Shown one piece after another: positions 51,195-59,662 of a stretch of 60,081 nucleotides of DNA (positions are counted from its first letter, which is position 1; every line of letters begins with the position of its first letter). A program made the translations under genes and the position numbers. The notes beneath the pieces are model-generated. The model was given only the letters and a program-made list of their open reading frames with translations, searched no databases and had not been told where the DNA came from. The stretch comes from an uncultured Clostridia bacterium (GTDB lineage: Bacteria; Bacillota; Clostridia; TANB77; CAG-508). The stretch is taken from NCBI GenBank assembly GCA_948919095.1, contig CAQYCU010000001.1, forward strand, positions 1 through 60,081. The letters are read 5' to 3'.

Positions 51195-51228
51195 TAAAAT
51201 TTCCTCCTTTTAACAAAAAAAGAACAAG

Positions 51229-51244
51229 CCATTAACTTGTTCCA
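51229..51244 (-). terminator. Short hairpin between adhesin and secreted protein genes
   Basis: GAACAAG and CTTGTTC pair around a short loop, with A and T runs on either side, between the secreted-protein stop and the adhesin start. Transcription may be attenuated here. Confidence 0.55.
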
Positions 51245-51271
51245 ATTTATTATTTTATTTCCTTAATTCTT

Positions 51272-51943
51272 TTATCTATAATAAAAGTTTAGTGTCCATT
51301 TTTGACATTGTGGACAAGTCCATACCTCATAACCAGATGGACATTTCTTTAAATATTCTTCTTTAGTTATTTCATCATTTTCCCATTGTTTACCCCATTT
51401 TTCTATTTCTGCATTGTAATAATTATCTGCTTCTGTCTTTGTATTAAACCATTTACCAGTATTTCCACTTTTCATTTTATGATTATTTCCTACACATTCA
51501 GTTTTCTCTGCTACTTTTACTTCCTTTTCTGTGTAACTACTATTCTGTTGTGTATTTACTGTTGTTTTGTCTTTGTTGGTACTTGTATTATTTGCTTTTG
51601 ATGTAATAGTTGTTGTTACTTGTTCTTTTTTCTCTGCTTTATTAGTTGTTGTTTGTTGTTTTACTGTATTTTTAGTTGTCTGATTTTGTGTTTCTTGTAC
51701 TTTTGGAATTTCTATCTTTTCTTGTTCTAAATCTTCAACTTGATTTTGCGTTTCTGTATTTTCATATTCTTCAATTATTTTTTCAGTTGTTTTATTTTCT
51801 TCTTGAATTTGCTCAACAATATTCTGTTTCTCTACTACATTTTCAAAAACTGTTACCTTTTCTCCGTTTTCATCTACTACTCCATAATAACTAAAACTTG
51901 AAATCAATAAAATTATAATAACTATTAACTTTCTCATAAGCAT
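51272..51943 (-). CDS. Secreted protein with low-complexity Thr/Gln linker
   Basis: A 223-aa protein with an N-terminal signal peptide or anchor (MRKLIVIIILLISSFSYYG), a Glu/Gln then Thr/Asn-rich unstructured linker (about 45-140), and a compact C-terminal domain with Cys and Trp (ECVGNNHKMKSGNTGKWFNT; CPSGYEVWTCPQCQKW). The CPQC and nearby Cys/His may form a zinc knuckle or disulfides. It sits directly upstream of the adhesin gene and may be displayed or secreted with it. Family not recognised. Confidence 0.65.
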   Translation of the reverse strand: MLMRKLIVIIILLISSFSYYGVVDENGEKVTVFENVVEKQNIVEQIQEENKTTEKIIEEYENTETQNQVEDLEQEKIEIPKVQETQNQTTKNTVKQQTTTNKAEKKEQVTTTITSKANNTSTNKDKTTVNTQQNSSYTEKEVKVAEKTECVGNNHKMKSGNTGKWFNTKTEADNYYNAEIEKWGKQWENDEITKEEYLKKCPSGYEVWTCPQCQKWTLNFYYR

Positions 51944-52100
51944 TGTCCTCCTTTTTTGATTTTATTTTACAATGCCCTAGAGATTTCTTCAAATGTGAGA
52001 TTTATAATTTTATATATATTTAATAATTTTTATATATTCTTTTTCAGTTAGTATAGCTAGTATTAGGGGGTGGATTGTAAGGAGGGGGAAAATTAAAAAA

Positions 52101-52131
52101 GTAGCTACAAATAGATTATACTTGTTGCTAC
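52101..52131 (-). terminator. Terminator after parB
   Basis: GTAGCTACAA and TTGTTGCTAC pair imperfectly across an 11-base loop just after the ParB stop. To its left lies an unusual G-run stretch (52068-52090) with no gene. Confidence 0.65.
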
Positions 52132-52132
52132 A

Positions 52133-53086
52133 TTACCTCTCATACTCATACTTTTTCTGTTTTTGCTTTTCAAGTTCTGCTACTTTCTTTACACAATGCA
52201 CAATATAGTCTTGTTTTTCTTCTTGTGATTTATATTCATCTGGAATATATTTATCAACTTTATCTTCTGGTATTTTAAACTTTGGTATTTGATTTGGTTT
52301 TTCTTCATCCAATATATTATCAATTTCTTCCATTGTTAATTTTCCACTTTCACTCAACTTTCGCATTTTTATTGCTTGTGGGTGTGATGGAAATGCGTCT
52401 GTATATTCTATTGCATCAAATACTTCTTGTTGTTCTTCCTTTTTTAGATATGAAAGTTCAACAGCAGGTCTTAATTTCATTTTTCCCTCATCAACAATTT
52501 TTAATAACTCTGGTATTAGTTCAGTAAGTCTAACAAATCTTTGTATATTACTAGAACTTTCTCCCATTTCTTCTGCAATTATTTCTCTTGTAGTTTTACC
52601 TTGTAACTTCTGTTCCGTTGGGGCAGAAGTTAAATCATTTCTTTGTCCTTGTTTTTTCATTGCTTCTAATTTCATTTTAAAAGCAAATGCTTTTTCACTT
52701 GGTAATATTTGTTCTCTTTGATTGTTACTATCTACCATTGCTATTGTTGCTTCTTCATCTGTCATATCTCTTACTATTGCCTTTATTTCTGTTATTCCTG
52801 CTATTTGACAAGCTCTTTTTCTTCTGTGTCCAGAAATCATTTCGTAGCCACCATCTTTTTTTGGTCTTACTAATATTGGGTGTATAACTCCATATTCTTT
52901 TATTGTCTGTACCATTGAAAACATTTCGTCATCTTCTCTAACTTTGTATGGGTGATTAGGAAAATTTGTAATTTCACTTATTGGAATTACTTTTACATAT
53001 TCTCTGTTTTTATTATCTCTTTCTTCTTGAGATAAAAACATATCATCTAATGTTACCTTTGGCAACTTCATTCTTTCCTCTTTCAT
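52133..53086 (-). CDS. parB: ParB/Spo0J-family partition protein
   Basis: A 317-aa DNA-binding CTPase-type partition protein. The N-terminal ParB/Srx fold shows VIPISEITNFPNHPY, the box ILVRPKKDGGYEMISGHRRKRA (CTP-binding motif GHRRKRA), then a helix-turn-helix (TTREIIAEEMGESSSNIQRFVRLTEL). A charged C-terminus follows. The gene overlaps parA by 44 bases. With ParA it probably stabilises the excised circular ICE. Confidence 0.93.
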   Translation of the reverse strand: MKEERMKLPKVTLDDMFLSQEERDNKNREYVKVIPISEITNFPNHPYKVREDDEMFSMVQTIKEYGVIHPILVRPKKDGGYEMISGHRRKRACQIAGITEIKAIVRDMTDEEATIAMVDSNNQREQILPSEKAFAFKMKLEAMKKQGQRNDLTSAPTEQKLQGKTTREIIAEEMGESSSNIQRFVRLTELIPELLKIVDEGKMKLRPAVELSYLKKEEQQEVFDAIEYTDAFPSHPQAIKMRKLSESGKLTMEEIDNILDEEKPNQIPKFKIPEDKVDKYIPDEYKSQEEKQDYIVHCVKKVAELEKQKQKKYEYER

Positions 53087-53867
53087 TATCTGCTAACACC
53101 TCCTTTGCAAAATTAGTATAGGCTTGGGCTACCTTACTGTTCTTGTCATAAGCAAATATGCTTTTTCCTTTTGAGGTGGATTCTGCTGTTTTTATTGCAC
53201 AAGGTATTTTAGTATCATATAACTTTACAATGTTTCCATATTGTTCTTGTATCTCTTGCTTTATTGTACTCGGCAATTTCGTTCTGTTATCTACTAATGT
53301 TAAAAGTATTCCACCAACTTTTAAATCTTGGTTTAGGTGTTTCTTTACTTTTGAAACTATATTGATTAAATTGCCCATACCTCTTGCCGACAGATATTGA
53401 CTTTGAACTGGAATAATTACTTCATCTGCTGTTGCTAATGCGTTCATTGTTACCATATTAAGTGATGGCATACAATCAATTATAATGTAATCGTATATAC
53501 TCTTTAGTTCACTCAAACAACTTTTTATTGCATATTCTCTACTGATAGCATTTGATAAATTTTCTCCTGTTACTGATAGATTAAGATTAGATGGAATTAA
53601 ATCTACACCCTCTCCATTATGCAAAATTGCTTTTTCTGGTCTTATTTCTTCATCATCTATATACCTGTCAATTAAAGTAGAAAGAGTTTCTTCAACCTCG
53701 TTTTCATCAAACCCCATATATGTGGTTAGATTTGCTTGTGGATCTGCATCAACTACTAATACCTTTTTATTGTTATTTACTAATGCTACTCCTAGACTAA
53801 AAGCTGTTGTTGTTTTTCCTACTCCACCTTTTTGATTAGCTATTGCTATTGTCTTGCATTTTGCCAT
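53043..53867 (-). CDS. parA: ParA-family partition ATPase
   Basis: A 274-aa deviant-Walker ATPase. Walker A' KGGVGKTTT near residue 14, A' aspartate block VLVVDADPQANLT, Walker B YDYIIIDCMPSLN. The length and motifs are those of the chromosomal/ICE Soj type, without an N-terminal DNA-binding domain. First gene of the parAB pair, overlapping parB by 44 bases. Confidence 0.95.
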   Translation of the reverse strand: MAKCKTIAIANQKGGVGKTTTAFSLGVALVNNNKKVLVVDADPQANLTTYMGFDENEVEETLSTLIDRYIDDEEIRPEKAILHNGEGVDLIPSNLNLSVTGENLSNAISREYAIKSCLSELKSIYDYIIIDCMPSLNMVTMNALATADEVIIPVQSQYLSARGMGNLINIVSKVKKHLNQDLKVGGILLTLVDNRTKLPSTIKQEIQEQYGNIVKLYDTKIPCAIKTAESTSKGKSIFAYDKNSKVAQAYTNFAKEVLADNERGKNEVAKGNIR

Positions 53868-53893
53868 TTTCTTTGCCTCCTTTCTTTTAAATT

Positions 53894-53984
53894 TAGCCTT
53901 TAATCAATTTTTCAGTTAAAGGCTATGTAGTTTTTCATTAAATGAAAAAAAAGGCAAATTGACCTAAAATAATCAACTTGCCTT
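53894..53984 (-). terminator. Two hairpins upstream of parA
   Basis: TAGCCTTTAA/TTAAAGGCTA (53894-53903/53916-53925) and AAGGCAA/TTGCCTT (53951-53957/53978-53984). The right one follows the upstream small gene and looks like its terminator; the left one lies in the parA leader. Confidence 0.7.
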
Positions 53985-54000
53985 ATATGTTTTCTTATAA

Positions 54001-54360
54001 TTAAAGTATTCTGCTATCTTTATTCCTTGATTTTTTATATTTTTTGTCTATTTCATCTATTTGCTTATCTATTTGTTTTCTAAATTCTTCTGTTCCATAT
54101 AAATATATTTGGTCAATCACTCCTTGCTTAACAATTAAATTTGCTCTTAATATTGAATCATTAAATTTATCTAAAAGATTTTTTATTTGTTCTACATTTA
54201 CTATATTAGGAAATACTATTCTATCATTTTCTATTTTCCATTGTTCTTCTCTAATCAAATATCCTAAAAAACCTTTCTGTCCATCTTCATCATACTCGTG
54301 CAATTTTTCATAATTAAATAATCGCTTCACATCAAATTTTAATTCTTTCTTTTCTTCCAT
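54001..54360 (-). CDS. Hypothetical ICE protein
   Basis: A 119-aa charged protein (MEEKKELKFDVKRLFNYEKLHEYDEDGQKGF...) with a central stretch IVFPNIVNVEQIKNLLDKFNDS and a basic end. The gene has a good GGAGGA ribosome site and sits upstream of parA. I do not recognise a family. Confidence 0.55.
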   Translation of the reverse strand: MEEKKELKFDVKRLFNYEKLHEYDEDGQKGFLGYLIREEQWKIENDRIVFPNIVNVEQIKNLLDKFNDSILRANLIVKQGVIDQIYLYGTEEFRKQIDKQIDEIDKKYKKSRNKDSRIL

Positions 54361-54427
54361 ATTAGTTCCTCCTTTTCTTTTAGGTAGTATATTATTGTTT
54401 TATATTTTCTACAAATATGTGAATATT

Positions 54428-54727
54428 CTATCTTGCATCTTTATTTTTAGTATGCTTTTTTTCAAATTCTTTTCGTATTCTAGTATGAATTTTCATTGCA
54501 CTTTCATCATCAAATTCCTTTTCTATTGATATTTTTCCTTTTTCTAAAAAATCTTTTGATAGAATAAACTCTCCTGTGTCTAAAAATTCATATCTTCCAT
54601 CTTTATCTTTTCCTGCATACATTGCTGTTACTGGTATATTTTCACTTGCTGAAATAGGAATATTTACTGTTAAAAATGTTCCTACTTCTAATGTTTCTAA
54701 ATAGTTAATTGCTTCATCTTCTTTCAT
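54428..54727 (-). CDS. Hypothetical ICE protein
   Basis: A 99-aa protein with a beta-rich centre (LEVGTFLTVNIPISASENIPV; YEFLDTGEFILSKDFL) and a basic helical end. A small stand-alone gene upstream of the partition genes, with a GGAG-type ribosome site. No function known. Confidence 0.55.
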   Translation of the reverse strand: MKEDEAINYLETLEVGTFLTVNIPISASENIPVTAMYAGKDKDGRYEFLDTGEFILSKDFLEKGKISIEKEFDDESAMKIHTRIRKEFEKKHTKNKDAR

Positions 54728-54869
54728 AAACTACTCCTTTCTTTATTCCTTACATATTTCATTTTAGATAGACAAATTTTTTGAGCAAGAAAAAAGAACT
54801 GATATTCTAATCAGTTCAAATTTAATCAATTTTATACAAAATGTGTAATAACTCAATTTCATCAAATGC

Positions 54870-54950
54870 TTATTTTTCAATGGTTTGAATAGAGTTGTCT
54901 ATAAATCCCACTATCCCAGTTGATACTTGTACTTGCACAACTTTTTTCAT
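54870..54950 (-). CDS. Possible 26-residue peptide (overlapping alternative frame)
   Basis: In the 306-base gap between two genes, an ATG opens a 26-codon frame (MKKVVQVQVSTGIVGFIDN...). A second ATG at 54957 opens another 26-codon frame over the same bases (MSNEKSCASTSINWDSG...), and this one has the better ribosome site (AAGGTGA). Either may be a small peptide; neither has outside support. The remainder of the gap shows no gene. Confidence 0.3.
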   Translation of the reverse strand: MKKVVQVQVSTGIVGFIDNSIQTIEK

Positions 54951-55033
54951 TACTCATTTTCTTCACCTTATTTCTTTTTATATTCTATACTTATTGAATC
55001 ATCCTTGTTTAAATATATTTTCTATTCAACTTA

Positions 55034-55639
55034 TTAATCTTTAATACTATTAGCTATAAATTCTACTACATCACTTTCATCTTCTTGTAACATTGCTTTA
55101 TCTTCTTCAGTTATATCTGTAAAGTATTTATTTAATTTTTTATTTATAGATATTGTATCTAATGGATAACCTGGATTTATTTTATTTGAAGGTTTGTCTA
55201 CCATATAAAAATCTTCATTACTCCATGTATGTGTGCTTTCTTTTCCATTATTGATAACAGCCATTCCATATACCCACCTACATGTTAGTTTTCCTTTAGT
55301 TCCATATTTTTTAACAAGATTAGCATAATGATCTATCATTTCTTCATCATTAAGTCTTTTTCCATCTACACGTCTTACATACATGCCTGGTTGCTTTTCC
55401 TCTGGAACATTTTCTAAATATAAATTATCGTCCATTGCAAATACTGGAATATTTATATTTTTCGAATAAGCTCTAGCCTTAATTAGTGCATTTTCTATTG
55501 TGTTCTTGCCATTTTCTTCCACTTCTATTTCTGTGCTAATATCTTTTAATGTTATTACTTCTATTCCTTTTTCTTCTAATCCTTTTGAAAATCTTTTTGC
55601 CTTTGTCTCATTTCCTGTAGCAAACAATACTTTTATCAT
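55034..55639 (-). CDS. HAM1/RdgB-type non-canonical purine NTP pyrophosphatase
   Basis: A 201-aa member of the inosine/xanthosine triphosphatase family, which hydrolyses non-canonical dNTPs so they are not built into DNA. Recognisable are the N-terminal VLFATGNETKAKRF (substrate loop TGNxxK), NALIKARAYS, and AMDDNLYLENVPEEKQPGMYVRR (the usual DDSGLxVDALxGxPGxYSAR). The usual metal-site glutamates are kept in ENGKNTIENA. It is 1 base from the UDG-like gene, forming an operon. Confidence 0.85.
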   Translation of the reverse strand: MIKVLFATGNETKAKRFSKGLEEKGIEVITLKDISTEIEVEENGKNTIENALIKARAYSKNINIPVFAMDDNLYLENVPEEKQPGMYVRRVDGKRLNDEEMIDHYANLVKKYGTKGKLTCRWVYGMAVINNGKESTHTWSNEDFYMVDKPSNKINPGYPLDTISINKKLNKYFTDITEEDKAMLQEDESDVVEFIANSIKD

Positions 55640-55640
55640 T

Positions 55641-56606
55641 CTACCATTCCATTCCTATTTTTTTCATTATCCATTTTATATCTTCTATTGATTTGTCTAT
55701 ATTAAATATTCCATTTCCTACTGGGTAATAAACAGGAAAAATTTTATATGTATCATCTTTTACTTTTAAATCATGACTAATCTTTCTATTCTCAGATACC
55801 GATATTCTTTTATTTAATATAATTGAACTTACTTGATTTCCAAATGTGACTACTACTTTTGGTTTTATTATATATATTTCCTCAAATAATAAATCTAAAT
55901 ACTGTTTTAGTACATCATTTGATAATGGTCTTGCATCGATTTGTGTACATTTTCCTAAATTAGTTATAAATACTTTGTTTCTTTCAATTTCATCATATAC
56001 GTAATCGCAGAAATCATAGTCCCATTCTTTAGGTTTCTTTTCAAGAATTTTATTATATGTATCATTACTTAACAAGTCTACTTTATTAAATAATTTCCAA
56101 ATATTTTTAGTTCCAAGCCAAGGAGATTTTCTACCTGTCCATGTTTTACTACTTGCGATGTTTTTTCCAGTCGGATTCATAAAAACAAAACATATATCTG
56201 GATTTTCTACACATCCTCCATTATATATTGAATCTAGTTCTTTTGCTCCATATTTTTCTTGTAATTTATCGTATTCTATTTTTAAGCATTCTATATTTCT
56301 TCTTTTATCCTTAATTTTTAATGAACTCATTGTATATCTCCTATTATTTTTATCATTGCCAATTTTACAAAGTGTTTGTGATGGTCTTGAAAAGGCATTT
56401 ACTATTACTCCTGGAACACTATCAATCCCACCTACTTTATAAAAGTGACATTCTTTAGTATGTCTTATATCAAATTCTTCTGCCTTTTCTTTATCCCAAG
56501 CATTCCAATATTTGTACTTTGCATTGGTAATTTTTTCAACATAATAACTATCTTTAACTCTTGTCCAAACTATCTCATCTTTCTTTATGTTTTTTAAACA
56601 ATTCAT
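55641..56606 (-). CDS. Two-domain protein: EVE/PUA-like reader plus UDG-like glycosylase
   Basis: A 321-aa protein. The C-terminal about 190 residues have uracil-DNA-glycosylase features: an active-site strand CFVFMNPTGKN, VFITNLGKC, the central KPKVVVTFGNQVSS, and PVYYPVGNG in place of the usual histidine motif. The first about 100 residues (DEIVWTRVKDSYYVEKI, FDIRHTKECHFYKVGGIDSVPGVIVNAF) resemble EVE/PUA-like domains that read modified bases. Such a fusion would recognise and excise altered bases. It is encoded next to HAM1 and upstream of a NUDIX gene. UDG-like part moderate, reader domain tentative. Confidence 0.65.
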   Translation of the reverse strand: MNCLKNIKKDEIVWTRVKDSYYVEKITNAKYKYWNAWDKEKAEEFDIRHTKECHFYKVGGIDSVPGVIVNAFSRPSQTLCKIGNDKNNRRYTMSSLKIKDKRRNIECLKIEYDKLQEKYGAKELDSIYNGGCVENPDICFVFMNPTGKNIASSKTWTGRKSPWLGTKNIWKLFNKVDLLSNDTYNKILEKKPKEWDYDFCDYVYDEIERNKVFITNLGKCTQIDARPLSNDVLKQYLDLLFEEIYIIKPKVVVTFGNQVSSIILNKRISVSENRKISHDLKVKDDTYKIFPVYYPVGNGIFNIDKSIEDIKWIMKKIGMEW

Positions 56607-56668
56607 GTTAGCAACAAAACTTTTTTAGTCCTTATCTTTTTTAGATTTATATTATTAGCTTTTTTCTC

Positions 56669-56882
56669 TTACGTTCTTATATCTATTGCTTCATCTATTG
56701 TTAATTCTTGCAATTTGTTTCCTTTATAGTATTGCAAATCTAAATTCCATCCTAAAGCTATAATATTTTTTTATTACAATATTCAAAAATTTTCTCTATA
56801 GATTTTCTTTTTTTATTCCTTCTAATTTTTGTGCTACTCCTGTTTTAAATACTATTCTATATACACTCATATATTTTTCCAT
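56669..56882 (-). pseudogene. Small ORF broken by two A7 runs
   Basis: A 71-codon frame is recovered if one A is added at each of two A7 runs (56808-56814 and 56766-56772): MEKYMSVYRIVFKTGVAQ... then SIEKIFEYCNKKN, then IIALGWNLDLQYYKGNKLQEL. The pieces join without other change. The cause may be sequencing error at homopolymers or genuine decay. It resembles no family I know and lies in the HAM1-UDG-NUDIX cluster. Confidence 0.5.
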
Positions 56883-56883
56883 T

Positions 56884-57372
56884 TTATCCTTCTTTTAATT
56901 CCTCTATTTGTTTCGATATTACATTCCAATTCTCATCAAAATCAAAATATGCTTTTACTTTTTTCCCTTGTAAAATCAGTGGTAACCAGTATTTATCATC
57001 TGGAAACATTTTGTCATATGGAATATTATTTATATCAAACCATTTTGGGCTCATTTCTTCGCTTTCAGTAGGATTGCCACTCCACTCATATACTAAATAC
57101 AAGTGAAAAACTAATCTTTGTTTGTTTTCCTTGTAAAACTCATCAAATTCTATTTCTCCTACTTTCTCGTATTTGATAGGTGTAACTTTTATTTCTTCCT
57201 CTGTTTCTCGTATCATTGCTTGTTCAGGTGATTCATTATTTTCTATCTTGCCACCTACTCCATTATACTTTCCTTCTCCAAAGCCTCTTTTTTTCATTGC
57301 TAATAATATCTCATTATTTCTTTTTAATAAACAAAGAGTTGTTTCTAATTTATCCATGTTTATGTTCTCCAA
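56884..57372 (-). CDS. NUDIX hydrolase (MutT-like)
   Basis: A 162-aa nucleotide hydrolase. The Nudix box is clear: GGKIENNESPEQAMIRETEEEI (GX5EX7REUXEEXGU pattern, residues 41-62). It begins METTLCLLKRNNEILLAMKKRGFGEGKYNGVG, typical of 8-oxo-dGTPase-like MutT proteins. With the HAM1 protein it would clean the nucleotide pool. The start with GGAGA is upstream of MENINMDK. Confidence 0.9.
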   Translation of the reverse strand: MENINMDKLETTLCLLKRNNEILLAMKKRGFGEGKYNGVGGKIENNESPEQAMIRETEEEIKVTPIKYEKVGEIEFDEFYKENKQRLVFHLYLVYEWSGNPTESEEMSPKWFDINNIPYDKMFPDDKYWLPLILQGKKVKAYFDFDENWNVISKQIEELKEG

Positions 57373-57480
57373 TTTTACTTGTAGATATATATCTATTTTT
57401 TATTTTTACATTATACCATATTTTTCTACACTTATAAAGACTTTTTAAATATTTATAAAAACTTTTTAAATGTTAATACA

Positions 57481-57507
57481 GGGGAACCGCTATTATAGCG
57501 GTTCCCC
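57481..57507 (-). terminator. Strong GC-rich terminator
   Basis: A perfect 10-base stem GGGGAACCGC/GCGGTTCCCC with a 7-base loop, directly behind the alpha-amylase remnant. The stem is much richer in G+C than terminators elsewhere in the window. Confidence 0.92.
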
Positions 57508-57525
57508 TTAAGTAGTACTTGTTTG

Positions 57526-58487
57526 TTATATTGTTCTTTTGAGAATAAGCACACCATAAGGTGCAATTTTCCTTAAGTCAGTGCCTCCTCCCACGCTGAA
57601 AATTACTTTAGCATTTTGGTATTCGTTTGGGATATCTACTTCGAGCTCATAGTGTGACCTGCTTGCAATTATCAATGCAGTATTATGCTTGGAAAGTCTT
57701 TCATATGCAAAATACCTATTGTTAATATCTTTTATCTTGCATTCTGCAGTTCTCAAAAATTCATTACTTTCCCTGATAGATAACATGTTTCTAAAATACG
57801 AAAGCAAGTCCTCGTCTTCTTTTCCCCATGGAAATGGTGCGCGATTTGCTAAGTTGTGAATACCCTGCAGCCCTGCCTCATCTCCATAAAAAATGGAGAA
57901 AATTCCTGGCAAGAATGCAAGTGCAGCCACATAACTTTTTAACCTTGTTTTTCCATAGATGTATGCTTCTTCATTTAGGTTATGATAGCGTACAGAGTCA
58001 GAAGCATTTTCAAAGTCTAAGTCCCAACCGTGCCCTTTTCTGGGGTTTTCACAGCCTGGTCTCTATAAAACCGGTCGGTAAATATCTGGTACATGATAGC
58101 GCCTTTTGCCCATTCAGGGGCACTAAAGTTTGCCGAAATTTTAAAACACTCTTGCTTTGTAATAGATTGGATTTGACTTACCTCCTCTTTTTTCATCAAA
58201 TTTTTTACACCATTGCATTTGTAAGAAATATAATAATAGTAAAGTGCACTTACTTGTAATGTAATATCCGATTCAAAGATAGCATAGCTTTCATCATTTT
58301 CCTTGTGATTGATATTGCAGGTTGTTCCATTCAAATTAAAGCTTCCATTTTCAATAATATGCAGTTGTACATTTTCATACCATCCATCTGACAAGGGTAA
58401 TTTTATACTCACCCTAAACTTTTCCCAATCATCTCCTTTTCCTAAAGTTTTCATTGTGTGAAATGGTTTTAAACTAAGCATACACAT
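57526..58487 (-). pseudogene. Internally deleted alpha-amylase / neopullulanase (GH13) remnant
   Basis: The N-terminal part (156 codons from 58487) has the accessory domain and begins the catalytic barrel with GAIMYQIFTDRFYRD. The C-terminal part (from about 58030 leftwards) continues with YVAALAFLPGIFSIFYGDEAGLQG, a GH13 motif, to the end of the protein. The roughly 250 residues between, with the catalytic Asp and Glu, are missing, and the two parts are in different frames. G+C is visibly higher than in the surrounding genes, and CGG (58071-58073) is used as an ordinary Arg codon in the conserved DRF. It is therefore a foreign or decaying gene. The gap cannot be repaired by skipping the C of a CGG. 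Confidence 0.85.
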
Positions 58488-58587
58488 TATGTTCCCTCCT
58501 TAATTAAAGCGGAATAGTATGTGACATTTTTTCAGCCTTATTTTACATTAATAAATTTAAATGTCAATATTATTTTATAAAAAATTA

Positions 58588-58616
58588 AAAGTGCTAGTTT
58601 TAACTAACACTTTTTC
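58588..58616 (-). terminator. Terminator hairpin
   Basis: AAAGTGCTAGTT and AACTAACACTTT form a stem with a 3-4 base loop and T-rich flanks, between the membrane protein gene and the amylase remnant. Confidence 0.75.
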
Positions 58617-58657
58617 TTTATATTATACTCTTTTTATATTCTTTGCTAATTATTCCA

Positions 58658-59152
58658 TTAAGTTCTATATTGATTTCTATCTGACCTGTCATCTACTTTT
58701 CTGTCATAATCTTTATTTTCATAAAACCAGTCTGTTTGTACTTGCACTGGTGCCTTTACTTTATCAATTAATACATCTAATACTGCTAATATTGCTAATA
58801 TTACGCCTACTCCTGAAAATACTAAGTCTCCTGTTGCAGATACATTGAATTCACTACCTTCAAACATAGGCATTATTTTGTTATACAAGTCAACACCAAA
58901 GTACATAATATAAGTTCCAGCATATATTATTGCTGCTAGCTTTACTCTTTTTATCATTAATATCATACAAAATAATGTTACAAACAATAAGATTATTTCA
59001 ACATTAAAGTCTAGTGGAGTTGTGATAAAACTTCGTGATGTTGAATACATATATGCTACTACCATTCTAAATATCCAGTACATAAATATAAACATTACTA
59101 TTAACCAATTTGCTAAAGATTTGTTATCACTATCCATTATACTTCTCCTCAT
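58658..59152 (-). CDS. Four-segment membrane protein
   Basis: A 164-aa protein with about four membrane segments (near residues 12-32, 47-65, 72-88, 105-128) and a charged C-terminal tail (DWFYENKDYDRKVDD). It is monocistronic between two terminators. It resembles small clostridial integral membrane proteins of unknown role. Presumably host chromosome. Confidence 0.65.
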   Translation of the reverse strand: MRRSIMDSDNKSLANWLIVMFIFMYWIFRMVVAYMYSTSRSFITTPLDFNVEIILLFVTLFCMILMIKRVKLAAIIYAGTYIMYFGVDLYNKIMPMFEGSEFNVSATGDLVFSGVGVILAILAVLDVLIDKVKAPVQVQTDWFYENKDYDRKVDDRSDRNQYRT

Positions 59153-59202
59153 ACTTTTTAAATCTAAGATTTTAAATTTTATATTTCAAATCATATCTAA
59201 AA

Positions 59203-59232
59203 TCGCTCAAAAGGCTTTCCCTTATTGAGCGA
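59203..59232 (-). terminator. Terminator hairpin
   Basis: TCGCTCAA pairs with TTGAGCGA around a 14-base loop, just beyond the DUF1292 gene stop. Confidence 0.8.
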
Positions 59233-59238
59233 AAATCA

Positions 59239-59580
59239 TTATTCTTCACCTTCTGTAAAGTTAAATTCATCTTTGAATTTATCTTTGAATATTTCAAATA
59301 CTTTATTTAATATTTCTTCATCATCTACACTTATATAAGATTCTTCTTTACTTTCTTTGTCTTCTTTAAGAATAACCACCTCATCAGAATCTTCATTTTC
59401 TACTTCGTCTGCTGGAAGTAATATTACATAGTTTTCATTTTCATATTCTATAAAATCTACAAATTCAAAGTTTACTTCGTTTCCATCTTCATCTGTTAAT
59501 GTAACTATATTACTATCCTCGTCTAATATTTCTTCATTTTCTAGTTCTGGATTTAATTCGTTATTGTTTTCGTCTTGCAT
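59239..59580 (-). CDS. DUF1292 family protein
   Basis: A 113-aa strongly acidic protein with the DUF1292 pattern: NIVTLTDEDGNEVNFEFVDFIEYENENYVILLPAD, then EVVILK and a final EEILNKVFEIFKDKF. A conserved chromosomal protein of Clostridia with no known function. This supports the view that the right end of the window is host DNA. Confidence 0.88.
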   Translation of the reverse strand: MQDENNNELNPELENEEILDEDSNIVTLTDEDGNEVNFEFVDFIEYENENYVILLPADEVENEDSDEVVILKEDKESKEESYISVDDEEILNKVFEIFKDKFKDEFNFTEGEE

Positions 59581-59662
59581 TTTATTATCCTCCCTTTAAT
59601 TTTATTACATGTATACTATATACTAAATTAATAATTTTATCAATACATTTTTTAAATTATTT

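Noticed and set aside
7..56868. The 9-base match TATACACTC at 7-15 and 56860-56868 as ICE att repeats
   Set aside because: Too short in AT-rich DNA, and no gene structure supports an end exactly at 56.86 kb.
57526..58487. Amylase break as another CGG shift site
   Set aside because: Near 58028 a CGG is present but out of frame; skipping its C leads to a stop, and the needed offset is two bases. About 250 residues are missing, so it is a deletion.
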